DNA from: Eurosta solidaginis
Lineage: Eukaryota > Arthropoda > Insecta > Diptera > Tephritidae
Assembly (NCBI RefSeq): GCF_040869045.1
Contig: NC_090319.1
Coordinates: forward strand, 281,329,693-281,393,692
Reading direction: 5' to 3'
DNA length: 64,000 nucleotides
In this document: positions 12,065 to 23,275 of the stretch, one piece after another
How the letters are laid out: every line of letters begins with the position of its first letter
Position numbering within the stretch: position 1 is the first letter of the stretch
The notes under the pieces: generated by a model
Database searches by the model: none
The model's input: the letters and a program-made list of their open reading frames with translations, nothing else
Told to the model about the DNA's origin: nothing
Made by a program: the position numbers and the translations under genes

Positions 12065-12606
12065 AAAGGAATAACAGTCAAACAACTCTGTAGTCAAACT
12101 TTAGCTGTTATAATAACCTAAGTTTGTACGGCAGCCATAGTTCTGAAAAATCCCATTTCTCTTTTCCCCAATTCCACATTTTACTGGAGGTGTTTGGACT
12201 TAACCTCATATAGCTCCTTACCAATTTTCATTATCGTACCATTAATACATTCAGAGATATGCAGTATGATAAACTCCATTTATATGGGAGGTGCCACGCC
12301 CCTTCTCCCACACCCCACATTTTTCCGGGGGTGTTAGTGTTTCACCTCATATAACTCGTTACCGAATTTCAATGTTCTAGCATGAATACCTTCAGAGTTA
12401 TATAGTACCAAATATTAATTTTGCATGTGAGGTGCCACGCCCCTTTTATATATGGATATTATTTTTAGCCTATGACCATCCTTGAAAGGTTTCTAGTGGG
12501 TTGTGCAAATTTGGTTGTGATCGGTCGATCCGTTTCGGACGCAACTCGATCTATACCTACATACTTACATACATACATACATAATTTGAATTTTATATAT
12601 ATAGAT
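12065..12606 (-). mobile_element. Helitron-like fragment, unit 2 (uninterrupted)
   Basis: Head-to-tail second copy of the element described at 9321-12000, here without insertions. It ends in ATTTTATATATATAGATT; on the minus strand this is a TC-TATATATATAAA start. It also contains a GGTGCCACGCCCCTT box repeated at about 12290 and 12432. Confidence 0.55.
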
Positions 12607-13523
12607 TAAATGTTTTATGTATATTTTGTCTAGTGTAAAATTTTTATTTAATTATATCTTCAAAAATAGAAAATTTTTAAATATTAATTCGTGACAGATG
12701 CCCACGAGTTAATCCAAACGTTTACTCAAAATTCCATATATACAACCTTTTTTTTCTAAATAACGCCTAGAAAGCCCAGCCCCTAGGAGTCCCTTAACCG
12801 CAAAAGAGAGCTCTTTTAGGTAGGATAGGACCCTGGTAGGGAATTTAAAATTTGGTGCTCATATAGAGTGATTTTAATGATTGGTTTTTCCGCGTTGGCG
12901 GGAAGTCTTGGAAAATTTTGTAAAAATGTGGAATTGTTACAATATGTATAAGCAGTTAGTGTAAGTCGAATAAGGCAAATTTTAAATTCCTAAGAAATTT
13001 CATTCAACCCTAATATAAGAGAATATTTTTTTTTGCTACAATTACATGTGTTTGAGTAAATTATAAAGTTTTTTTTTATTGTTCAAATCGACTGTACACA
13101 AGTCAATGGTAAAGTTTGATTTTTTATGATTTTGTTTAAGTATTATACGTATGTATTTATCGATATTTTTCGAAATTAAGATGTTATATTGAAGTTAGAA
13201 AAAAATTTAACATTGTGTGCTAAATTAATCGAGGGGGGAGGGGGGAGATGAATAAAGGGTAGGTAGGCTGGAATATATTGGAAAAAAGCTAAGGAAAGGG
13301 GACCTGCAGAGTGAAGCGAGCGGTCCAAGGAAAGGTGGGCTTCTTGGGAGATGATGTGAGAGAGAAGGAATCATGTGAGAGAGAAGGAACCCTTTACGGC
13401 GCCAGGTTTTAAATTTTAATTAATTTATATTTACTAACTAGTAAATACGCTGTTATTAATAAAATCAACAATAAAAATAATTTTTTTTTTTTAATTTTTA
13501 TTAATTTTCACAAAAAATTGCTT
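12607..13523. other. no recognisable gene; GA-rich patch
   Basis: AT-rich sequence with a purine-rich patch at 13230-13395 that contains the direct repeat ATGTGAGAGAGAAGGAA twice (about 13353 and 13370). Part of this stretch may belong to the 3' flank of the piggyBac element, but no TTAA-bounded terminus was identified. Confidence 0.45.
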
Positions 13524-13539
13524 GTTGCAGAAATGCAAC
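13524..13539. repeat. palindrome downstream of the piggyBac stop
   Basis: GTTGCAGAAATGCAAC, an almost perfect palindrome 35 bp beyond the transposase stop. A near-identical palindrome, GTTGCATATATGCAAC, lies on the other side of the gene at 15505-15520. The pair may be subterminal transposase-binding sites; this is inference from symmetry only. Confidence 0.4.
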
Positions 13540-13574
13540 ATGGCATCAATAGTGCTACATGAATAAAATCCAAC

Positions 13575-15418
13575 TCAAGATGTGTGGAAATTTTTAAAAC
13601 AGTTATTTTGTTTAGTATAACACAAAATTACTCCGCATTTTTCACAGCTTGTTTGTGTAAAACCTTTGCAGCCAGGAAATTTGCACCTCATTCGCTTATC
13701 CATCAAAACCTGCCAGTGTCCGTATTGGTCCAACCTCACATCTTTCGGGGAACGTGTTGAGCCGGGCCTTTCTTCTTTTTATTTTCAATGAGGCATTCAA
13801 CATCACTTTTACTTTTCAAACGGTTAACTGTCTGATATTTGCATAGCGTCTCTGCTATAGCTACTCTGAATTCGGCAGAGTTTAGGACTTTGCTGGTACT
13901 AGCTTTTTCAGCAATAATTCTCCGGTATAAAAACCAAGAATTACACATTGCAACGTCCAGGAAGTGGTAAAAAACTCGTATATACCAATGGTTACTACGT
14001 AGTTTAATTTTGCAGTGACCCATAACAGAGTCTAAAAGGTCAACACCCCCCCATATGCCGATTATATTCTGCTCCGACAAAAGGACATTCAATAGACACA
14101 TTTTGGTTTGCTGACTTATCCCACCTTCGTACTACAGATGCTGGGTGCTCTCCAACAAAATTTGATGCCAGAGTAACGATTTTATTATCTCTCCAAGCTA
14201 CGACAGCTACATCAACTCCATTGCAGTTTCCCACGTATTCTATTGACGTTCCGCGGGGTTCTTTTTTTAAAACTTTATCATCAAGCAGCTTGCAGTTGGG
14301 AATACGGTTTTTTCCTATTGTTTCAAGAGCCAAAACTCCTCGCTTCGACAAGTATACAATAAGCGAGATAGAGGTGTAATAATTATCGAAAAATAACCTG
14401 TAGTTCTCATTGATGGGTACATCACGGACAACTACATTGGATGATGCTCCTAAATCGGGCTGGCCGGATGCACATGTGTTTTCCTTTCCACTATACATTT
14501 CGAATTTATATCCATACCCAGATACACCACATATAACAAACAGTTTAAATCCCCATTTATGGGGCTTATCGGGTAAATACTGTTTCAAAGCATTGCGCAC
14601 TTTTGTTGAACAAATTTATTCATCTACAGACAAATGCTCTTCAAATGGAACGTTTTTGAAGTTATTACTTAGTGCATCTATCAATGGCCGGATTTTGTAC
14701 AATCGATCAGAACCCATTTGTTCATATGGGGCCATTTTACTATTGTCGTTGAACTGTAATAACTGTCGAAGTAATTCAAATCGTTTTGATGTCATTGTCT
14801 CTCTTATCGGCTCGAAGCTAATATTTTCAGACCAATACATTTTTACATTTGGCATACTTACAATCGACATATAATATACGATGCCAATAAATTGACGTAT
14901 TTCATGAGCAGTTACATTTACCGGCTTACTAGAATCTCTCTGCACGGAGTACAAATTAGTCTGATCCTTGATTAGATTGATAATATCATCAGTAAAGAGA
15001 CAGGAAAAAACCCCAAATGGAGTATCCAAGCAAAGTATCTCCGGCGGTAGCTTATCGGATCCACGAAAACATAGTTGGTTGGCATTCAAGTTCAGGTTTT
15101 TGGATTTCCATGTAATATTGCTCCTAGGTATTCGATTAGAGGTCCCCTGAGGTGCTTCGGGTATATCGCTTAGCACAGCGGAGGCCGAATTAAATGTGTT
15201 GCAGCAGAAATGGTTTCAGCGGATTTTGATAGAGTGGTAGTATCCGGAACATCATTTTCCAAATCAAGTGGTAAGTTTAGTTCCTCCTCAGAAATGTCAT
15301 GATAGTTAGGTTCGATATTATACGTCCGATCAGTAATATCGTCTTCATTAGAAAAATCAAGGCCATCCTCACTGTCTGCCCATTCATATAATATCTTTTT
15401 CAGTTCCTTGTTAGTCAA
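13575..15418 (-). pseudogene. piggyBac-type transposase, nearly complete but broken
   Basis: Four minus-strand frames (15418-15170, 15176-14616, 14600-14040, 14101-13736) read in order as one piggyBac-derived DDE transposase (DDE_Tnp_1_7 type) of about 600 residues. It has an acidic N-terminus (EWADSEDGLDFSNEDD), the catalytic neighbourhoods SVDE, FFDNYYTS and GGVDLLD, and a C-terminal Cys-rich finger at about 13670-13575 (CKFPGCKGF..CEKCGVILC), as in the PGBD family. Three lesions are visible: a frameshift at about 15190, a TAA stop just after SVDE at about 14617, and a one-base expansion of a G run (C run at about 14045-14052 on the plus strand). Retention of all three Asp motifs suggests a fairly recent loss. 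The terminal TTAA duplication and CCC/GGG ends were not found. Confidence 0.93.
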
Positions 15419-15504
15419 TTATGCTGACCACGTTTCATTTTGATTCTCAACAAAAACCTTTGAATTTGAATATAGCACTAAAAATGTCAACCACAAAGCG
15501 CGGT

Positions 15505-15520
15505 GTTGCATATATGCAAC
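15505..15520. repeat. palindrome upstream of the piggyBac start
   Basis: GTTGCATATATGCAAC, a perfect 16-bp palindrome about 90 bp upstream of the transposase start and a partner to 13524-13539. Confidence 0.45.
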
Positions 15521-16330
15521 AAAGAAAAATAAGTAGAGAAATATATAAAAAACACGACTTTGCTAAGAAAATGTTACTGATTGTCAAAATATATTCTTTA
15601 TATATTACAACATACAAGATACATAGAAGAGCTTATATTACAGCAAAATTCTATATGCAGTTGCAGATACATTGAGGAGCTTATATTACAACAAATTTTA
15701 TGACGATATACAAACATTTCATTCACAATTGGTCACTATGATTATTTTTCTCAACGCTATTAGCTGTGTGCGTCTTCGTACATACCGTCTATGTTGCTGT
15801 GCCTAGAATTGAGATAGAGCTGGTTTCATAGCAATAACGACCATTGATTATATCAACCTTAACAACCTCTGATGTTATCAGTGACACTTCCGTCACTTTC
15901 GCTACCGTTATTGTTAATAAAGTAAGAATTACATAACATAAAATGATACTTCTGATACACTACTAGCAACAATTTCATCTTCCTGCATCTCAAAAACAAT
16001 TTCATATTGGTGAGATCAATTCTTCATATTTACATATATATTTGTTTAACTATTAAATATACTATTTTTGTGTTTGGTTTCGAATCTTGTTATTTTTGAA
16101 TTGTTCTTTTCTGGTTAAGATACTAAATCACGAGTAATTAAGTCAATTTATTTACATTCAATCGGTAACTTATATAGGACTATTTACATTCCATAAGGTA
16201 GTAGCAAAATTGAAAAATTTTAAATTGTGAACTCTTCCTTCAATTCAGTATAGTATTTATTTAATATAAATTAATAATATAATTAATAAATAAAATTAAT
16301 TTTGTTTTATTGATTTTCTAACAGGGAACG
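15521..16330. other. no recognisable gene
   Basis: AT-rich. A short direct repeat (GAGCTTATATTACARCAAA) occurs twice, at about 15627 and 15675. The 5' LTR of the following Gypsy element should lie at the right edge of this stretch, but I could not match it to the putative 3' LTR. Confidence 0.45.
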
Positions 16331-16345
16331 ATTGTTTGTCATCCC

Positions 16346-17308
16346 TTGTCAAATTTGCTATTTTATCCTCTAACTTTCTTTTTCAAAACGGTTAATATGT
16401 TTCACTCCCCACACAACAATACATACAACATACAAACTACACTCACAAACAATTTAAATGACTCACTAATTGATTTACCGAATGAGAATTTTTCTGATCA
16501 TATTTCGAATCCTTACGAAAATATAAGATCAAATGAAATTTCATCAACATCAAGAAGTTTGGTTTATCCATGCAGAAACACAATTTAGTACTAAAAATAT
16601 AACGCAAGAAAACACAAAATATGAACATATTATTACCGCGCTTCCACAGGAAGTAATTCTAACGATTTTAGATTTTATTCAAAATCCCCCCAAGTTAATA
16701 AGTTTTCTGAACTTAAGAAAATCTTAATAGAAAGGCATTCATTAAGTGAAAGTTCAAAGCTATATAAAATTTTTAGTGATTCTGAGATGGGAGATCGTAA
16801 ACCCTCAGAATTTTATCGATCATTGATTTTACTTGCCGGTTCAAATTTCAGTGAAAATATTTTTAAAAAGATTTGGATAAAAAAACTTCCCAAAAATTTA
16901 AGTGCGATTTTAGCTAGTTCCAATTCAACTAATATAAATGAATTGACAAAACTCGCTGATAATATTTGGGAAGTCATAAATAAAAATGAAGTATATTCGG
17001 TTAACGCGGTTTCGAATTCAGTAGCGCAAAATTCTGTTGTTGAAAATTTGGTAAAAACTACTTCTTTGATGTTTAAAAATTTTCAAAAACTTTCTTTAGA
17101 ATTATCTGAAATAAAAACTCAAGTTTATCAAAATCAATCTAGATCACGGTCGAATTCCAGAAATTATTTGAGAAATTCATTTAGACGTCGTTCCAATTCG
17201 CGTAATAATCCAAATTGGCTGTGTAGATTTCACTACAAGTTTGGAAATAATGCCCGAAATTGTGAACAACCGTGTTCTTATAATAAAAATAATGATTCAA
17301 CAAACTAA
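16346..17308 (+). pseudogene. Gypsy gag remnant with CHCC zinc knuckle
   Basis: The N-terminal capsid part is spread over shifted frames (16346-16588 and 16533-16727). The downstream half, 16787-17308, is open for 173 codons. It starts GDRKPSEFYRSLILLAG, like the capsid helix region of CsRn1-type Gypsy gags, continues with KIWIKKLPKNLSAILA, then an Arg/Ser-rich stretch (about residues 118-142) and the knuckle C-x3-H-x9-C-x4-C (CRFHYKFGNNARNCEQPC, residues 145-162). In the living element it would form the capsid shell and bind the RNA genome. At least one frameshift and a stop separate the two halves, so no full gag could be made. Confidence 0.85.
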
Positions 17309-17343
17309 ATTCAACCGTTGTTGCAGCAACGAACAACGGTAAT

Positions 17344-19060
17344 TTGGAATTTTCAACTCGTCGCTTGTTCATTTTTGATAAAGATAATAAACTACATTTT
17401 TTGATCGATAGTGGAGCAGAAATTTCAGTGTTACCATTGTGTAAATTTCCACATACGAAACGTACAGATATAATTCTTACAGCTAATGGTTCAACAATTT
17501 CCACATACGGGAAAAGGCTTTTAAACGTAAATTTATGTTTAAGACGTGAATTTCCCTTTACAATTTTGATAGCGGATATAGCTAAGCCAATAATTGGAGC
17601 AGACTTTCTTTGTAAATATAGTCTCCTTATTGATATGAAACATAAGCGCTTAGTAGATCCCTTAACAAATTTTTCGGTCAATACCATTTCTTCCTTTTGT
17701 GACATTCCTCTACCAAAGTTATTTGCGGTTGATAATAAATTTACGAAATTATTAAGAGAGTTTCCGTCACTTATTGCAGAACCAGATTATACGAAACCTG
17801 TTAAACATACAACGGGTACATCGACTTGTAACGGAAGGTAGTCTTCCATTTTCTAGACCCAGGCGCTTAGATCCGATAAAATACAAAGTCGCTAAAACGG
17901 AATTTGATTTTTTAGTTGAAACAGGCATTTGTCGGCCTTCAAATTCTTCAGTAGCATCTCCACTTCACTTAGTACCTAAAAAAGAATTGAATGATTGGCG
18001 TCCTTGCGGTGATTTTAGGAGATTAAATATTGTAACTGTGCCGGATCGTTATCCTTTACCACACATACAAGATTTTAGTATGAATCTTCGTAATAAAAAT
18101 ATATTTTAGAAATTAGACTTAGAGCATATCACCAAATTCCTATGGCTGAGGAAGACATTTATAAAAATGCGATTACAACTCCTTTCGGTATGTTTGAATT
18201 CATGCGAATGCCCTTTGGACTTAGAAATTCTGCACACACTTTCCAAAGATTCATTAACGAAATAGTCAGTGACTTAGATTTTGTATATTCTTATATCGAC
18301 GACTTACTTATTGCAAGTAAAGCCGAAGAACAACATTTAAAACATTTGCGTATACTTTTTCAACGCCTTTCAGAGTACGGTTTAAACATTAAACCAAGTA
18401 AATGTACTTTTGGCGTATCAAATACAGACTTTTTAGGACATAATATTTCTGGTACAGGTATTTGACCTCCTGACGAAAAGGTAGCAGCTATTCGCAATTT
18501 CGAACGTCCGAAATCAGTTAAGCAAGCCCAAAAATGTATAGGCATGGTAAACTATTACCATAGATATATTCCAAAATTAGCAGAATTTACGAACAAAATT
18601 TATGATCTAATTAACAGAACAATTAAGAAACGTGACAAAACTTTAATATGGGACGATATATCGAGTGAAGCTTTTGAATGCATTAAGGATAAATTTGCAT
18701 CTACGATATTGTTAAATCATTTTAACAAAGATGCCAAATTATCTTTAACAGTAGATGCATCTAATACGGCTATTGGTGGTGTTATACAACAAACGTATAA
18801 TAACAGAATTGAACCTCTTGCATTCTTTTCTAAAAAACTTTCTCCAACCGAAATTAAGTACAGCGCATTTTATAGGGAATTATTGGCAATTTATTTAAAT
18901 ATAAAATATTTTCGATATCTTTTGGAAGGACGCAAATTACAGTTTTTACGGACCACAAACCTTTAACTACAGCTTTAAATTCAAAAACAGAACGGAGTCC
19001 CAGACAAACGAGACATTTGGAGTTTATAGCACAATTTACTGATGACGCTATCTAGAGCTT
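17344..19060 (+). pseudogene. Gypsy pol remnant: protease, reverse transcriptase, RNase H
   Basis: Retropepsin: LIDSGAEISVLP with the catalytic DSG at about codons 21-23 of the frame starting at 17344, and IIGADFL further on. A frameshift near 17810 leads to RT with [11 protein letters not shown], then a TAG stop at 18107-18109 where family members have a coding residue before KLDL. RT continues at 18142 with GMFEFMRMPFGL and the active-site YIDD at about 18292-18303. A TGA stop at 18463 interrupts ..GI/PPDEKV. RNase H follows (LTVDASNTAIGGV in the frame from 18544), then another frameshift near 18945 before TDHKPL. The domain order and motifs are diagnostic; at least two stops and two frameshifts show that the copy is dead. 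Confidence 0.92.
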
Positions 19061-20245
19061 TCGGGGTGAATGCAATACACAATACAGAGCTGAATTTCAA
19101 AATTTTACAAAGCGAACAACAAAATGACAGTGATTTAAACGAACTAATATCTAAAATACAATTTTTAAATTTGAAATTAATTAATATACCTATATTAAAT
19201 TTCAATATTTGGTGTGAAGTTTCTGGCGATACACCTAGACCATTTGTACCGAGTAAATTACGGAAGACGGTATTTGACATGCTGCATGGAATTGCACATC
19301 CTGGTACAAGAGCTACACGACGACTCATAATTAAAAAATATTTTTGGCCTAACATGACTAAAGATATTAATAGGCGGTCAAAAGAGTGTCTAAACTGTCA
19401 AAAATCCAAAATTTATCGTCACACAAAGTCTCCTGTTGTCAAATTTCCCATTCCTAAGAATAGATTTGAGCATATACATCTAGATATAGTTGGACCGTTA
19501 CCTATTTCGAAAGGACATCGTTTTATTTTAACAATAATTGATAGATTTACCAGTTGGCCAGAGGCATATGCTCTAAAAGATATTTCAGCGTCAACAATTG
19601 CGAACAAATTTTTCAAAGAATATATATCTCGTTTTGGAGTTCCATTGGAAATAACCACCGACCAAGGTAGCCAATTCACATCAAAATTGCTTTTAGAGTT
19701 AACCAAATTACTCGGTAGTCATCATATTACTACTTCGGCTTATCACCCTCAAGGAAATGGTATGGTTGAAAGGTTTCATAGGCAGCTAAAAGTTACTATA
19801 ATGGCTAGAGATGGATCAAACAATTTCAGCTACACCGGCGGAAATGGTTTTTGGTCAAAATGTACGTTTACCGAGGGAACTTGTTGTTCCATTAGCTGAG
19901 AATAGTTCATAAACTGAAATTTTAAGTAGTTTACGTGAACATTTTCGGAATATTAAATCAAATTTAAGTCATCATAGAAATTGTGATACAGGAATTTATG
20001 TTCCAAGAGATCTTCAAACTTGTAAATTTGCATTTGTTCGAGTTATAGATAAACGCTCATTACAGCAACCATATGAGGGACCTTACAAAATTGTGGAAAA
20101 ATAACAAAAATATTTTAAATTTGAAATCAATTATACTATTAAAACTATTCCAATTGACAGATTAAAACCAGCAATAATTGAAACAACAGATACAAACAAC
20201 ACTAACAATACACTTAAAAAGAGAGTTACTTTTAATTTGTTTGAT
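19042..20245 (+). pseudogene. Gypsy integrase remnant with intact DDE triad
   Basis: The 285-codon frame 19042-19899 carries the N-terminal zinc domain (H82-x3-H86-x29-C116-x2-C119) and the catalytic core with D148 (HLDIVGPL), D207 (TTDQGSQF) and E243 (GMVERFH); the last two are 35 residues apart, as expected. The frame leaves homology near 19850 and stops at 19899. The C-terminal region (about 19900-20245) continues in other frames with stops and reaches the polypurine tract. The element's integrase would join the cDNA ends to chromosomal DNA. The initiator Met is not meaningful, since pol is a polyprotein. Confidence 0.92.
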
Positions 20246-20497
20246 GTTGATTTTTCTTGAAGGGGGAGTATTGTAGGGTTTGTTTATAATTTTAACTTTA
20301 CAATACTTTACTTTGTAATTTTGTTATTTTTTTGAATGTATTCATGTATTTTTAATTTTCAATTTTGAATTTTATTTACTTCAAAAATTTTCATTCTTGT
20401 GAAAATTCGATTTTTGTACAACCGATTTTTAAGCCTTAATAAAATATATTAATTTTTACATTAAAATAGTTCCTTTATTTATATCAATTTTATCAGC

Positions 20498-21040
20498 ACA
20501 ACAGATGAGGACGTCGTTCTAGTCCAGGAGCCTTGGGTCGTTGGCAGCAAGGTCTGTGGACTCTATTCTAAGGACTACCAGCTGGTGACACCGCCCGTGA
20601 CTAGTAGAATCAGATCTTGTATTCTAAAAGAGAAAACTCTAGTATTTATTCTGCTTTCTCTTTTTAGCGACGAGGACTTAACGTGCATTAGCCCCGAGCC
20701 ACAGGACCGAACGCTATGGCTGATGTCCGCCTATCTGGCGCACGATCGCCCAACTTCTGTGCAGGACCGGCTTTGCAAAGCGGTACGGTAAGCCCACAGC
20801 AAAGGGTTCCCTATAATAATCGGAGCCGATGCCAATGCACATAGCACCGCTTGGAGCTCTACCGACATTAACACTAGGGGTGAGTCTCTTTTTGATTCTA
20901 CTATTAACAACAATCTAAGTATATGCAACTCTGGAGACAAACCAACTTTTATCACCTCAAATAGAAAGGAGGTTCTAGATATTACTCTAGTTTCAGGGCC
21001 ATTCTCTGACCTTGTCAAAAATTGGAGAGTTTCCAACGAA
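20498..21040 (+). pseudogene. LINE endonuclease (APE-type) fragment
   Basis: Reads, with frameshifts and an internal stop, as the N-terminal endonuclease of a non-LTR retrotransposon: DEDVVLVQEPWVVG at about 20509-20550, RSCILKEKTLVF, then GADANAHSTAWSSTDINTRG (metal and DNA-binding region) at about 20823-20883, GDKPTFIT and KEVLDITLVSGP. The RT domain is absent. The fragment starts directly after the Gypsy 3' end and is followed by the 5' end of a different LINE at about 21041. The 62.4-62.95 kb fragment shares the ICNxGxxP stretch and may be a related family. Confidence 0.85.
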
Positions 21041-21043
21041 AAG

Positions 21044-21477
21044 TTGCGTTCGTGCCGAACAGACGTGTTTTATCTCGCTCTCTGTTTTTTATTCTTTTTA
21101 TCCAGTTTTTATATATTTATTTTACCTATTTTACCTATTACGATATCTGGTGTAATGTATAAATATTGTGCCAAGTGTGACAAGTATTTTTCGCGTTCGG
21201 ATACCCTTATTGTGCCTTGTGGTGGCTTTTGCAAGAAAGTCTACCATCGTTCTTGCTGTGAAGGCAACTTTTCAGAGTACGACGTGAATTTGCTTATGAA
21301 GAACCGCCACCTAAGTTATATGTGCGCGGATTGCCTAAACGCCTACGGCAAGCTTTGTAACGCCTATGACGCTGTGTTGGCATCCCATAAAGCTACAATG
21401 GAGTCCACAATGCTTGCCTTGGACCTTAAATTTAAGGATTTGTTTGCGGAGATGGCTGATATGAAAAGTGTCATAGG
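21044..21477 (+). pseudogene. LINE ORF1 N-terminus with PHD-type zinc finger
   Basis: From ATG at 21152 the frame reads a Cys/His-rich finger: C-x2-C (CAKC), C...C (CGGFC), H-x2-C (YHRSC), then C-x2-C (CADC) around residues 5-67. This cross-brace pattern is typical of the PHD-finger ORF1 proteins of CR1/I-like LINEs. A helical region follows (MESTMLALDLKFKDLFAEMADM). About 110 bp of preceding T-rich 5' UTR-like sequence starts near 21041. The frame is cut at about 21478 by TATACTCAG copy C, whose sequence fuses in frame for 20-odd codons. The rest of this LINE is not present beyond the insertion. Confidence 0.75.
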
Positions 21478-22027
21478 AGTAACGTTCCTGCCAAATTTCA
21501 TCATGATATCTTCAACGACTGCCAAATTACAGCTTGCAAAATTTTAAAGTACCTTCTTTTAAAAGTGGGCGGTGCCACGGTCATTGTCCAAAATTTTACT
21601 AATTTTCTATTCTGCGTCATAAGTTCAACTCACCTACCAAGTTTCATCGATTTATCCGTCTTTGGTAATGAATTATCGCACTTTCTCTGTTTTTCGAAAT
21701 TTTCGATATCGAAAAAGTGGGCGTGGTTATATTCCGATATTGTTCATTTTAAATAGCGATCTGAGATGAGTGCTCAGGAACCTACATACCAAATTTCATC
21801 AAGATACCTCAAAATTTACTCAAGTTATCGTGTTAACGGACGCACGGACGGACTTACGGACGGACTTACGGACGGACGGACATGACTCAATCAAATTTTT
21901 TTTCGATCCTGATGATTTTGATATATGGAAGTCTATATCTATCTCGATTCCTTTATACCTGTACAACCAACCGTTATCCAATCAAAGTTAATATACTCTG
22001 TGAGTTCTGCTCAACTGAGTATAAAAA
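21478..22027 (-). mobile_element. TATACTCAG-family copy C, truncated
   Basis: Contains the TATACTCAG end (right edge, ...CTGAGTATAAAAA), an interrupted GGACGGAC microsatellite at about 21845-21880 and the first two CCACGCCC-type modules. Homology stops at AGTAACGTTCCTGCC on the left, so the CTTGTT half and the 130-bp repeats are missing. Confidence 0.85.
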
Positions 22028-22522
22028 CACTACATATGTACTGACAATAACAGCAGCTTTTTCTAGCTATGTAAATAGTTTCATAACGGCGGAACCATAC
22101 ATGTGGTGAATGGAGATCTGGTATTTTTTTAGCTGCTTTGACATTTGTACTTCTGGCACATTACGTTTTTAACACTAAACCAGAAAACAAAAAAAAACGA
22201 AGTACATGGAAGGCGTGTGTTTCTTTGTATGTATTAGAGCTGCAAAAGTATCGATATTAGGCTTACTCGATATTTTCGATATTTAAGAGGGAGGGTATCG
22301 ATATATCGCGATATATATAGAATTTTTTTTTATAGTGAAAAGCGCTTACTCAATTTAAATACAATATCTGGTATATATCAGATATTTATGTAAATACAAT
22401 ATGTACATGTATATATGTACATATATAATATTGTCCTCATAACTTCGAAACGATCATAAAACACAATCTGCAAAGTTGTCCGCGATGGTAGCTTATACAA
22501 CGAAACGAGGGTATATGCAAAG

Positions 22523-22834
22523 TTACATAACCCTTTGTAATCCACTATGGGAAAAGGTCGAACGTCTGCGGTGACTAAACCCTAGTAGGGTGCTGTCAAA
22601 AGCCTTTTTACGTGATGATGGATCTTCATATGTTTTTTTCATATAAAAATCAATCTTGTTTGGCGAGCTATGTGAATCTAAATTTGCAGTTGTATGCAAT
22701 CGTTCTAGATGGGTAAACAAATTGGACGTATTACCACTAGTTTTATAACATTTTTTGCAGTAGTGGTATCTTGCAAAAGTATTACTGATTTTTTCAAAAT
22801 GGATCCAAATGCTAGCTTTTTGGCAACACAATTT
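22523..22834 (-). pseudogene. BED zinc-finger N-terminus of a hAT transposase
   Basis: Minus-strand frame of about 102 codons with the BED pattern: aromatic start (SIWIHFEKI), C-x2-C (YCKKC, residues 24-28) and H-x4-H (THLERLH, residues 40-46). In hAT transposases the BED finger binds the element ends. The RNase H-like catalytic core and the dimerisation domain are missing: the frame stops at 22523, and the 3' TIR lies about 290 bp further on. This is a non-autonomous internal-deletion derivative. An element with this finger alone could be retained only by trans-mobilisation. Confidence 0.82.
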
Positions 22835-23275
22835 TCGTCGTCCAACTGAATGATGTCTTCTGTTGCGTGTATATTAGACTGGGTAGTAAAAAAAAGTTGC
22901 TAATGTCTGCCCCTAAATTTAAAGATAATGTTGAGGGGGTTTCGGAAAAATTTGTTTTAATTTTTTTTTTTTTTTGATCCTTCGAAATACAGCCGAAAAG
23001 GTTTTTTCCTTGTAACTTGGTTATTTGACGTCCGATTTTTAAAATTGATATGTCATTATTTGCCCTTAAGAAGCTTCACATTTCCGTTTAATGTCTTTTT
23101 AAGCTATGAAGTCGTTTTCACATGACTAGGTCAGCTTAAAAAATAATGTGTCCTTTTTTCCTTACCAAACGAAAGTACTTAAAATTTCAAGGAAATGTTG
23201 CTTTGAAACCATATTACAAAAGTAATAAGCAAAGAAGTTATAGCACTTTCAATATTTATTGCAACTGTTATTTTA

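Larger units (their letters stand above)
16331..20497 (+). mobile_element. Gypsy (Ty3-like) LTR retrotransposon, decayed, CsRn1-like
   Basis: Order gag - protease - reverse transcriptase - RNase H - integrase, all on the plus strand and all interrupted. A purine run AAGGGGGAG at about 20259-20268, followed by TATTGTAGGG, fits a polypurine tract and the start of a 3' LTR (about 20272 to 20497). The matching 5' LTR and primer-binding site were not identified. The Cys-His-Cys-Cys gag knuckle is characteristic of the CsRn1 clade (family knowledge). A LINE fragment abuts the right end. Confidence 0.88.

Noticed and set aside
16030..16330. 5' LTR of the Gypsy element
   Set aside because: Only vague AT-rich resemblance to 20272-20497; no shared block long enough to call an LTR pair.
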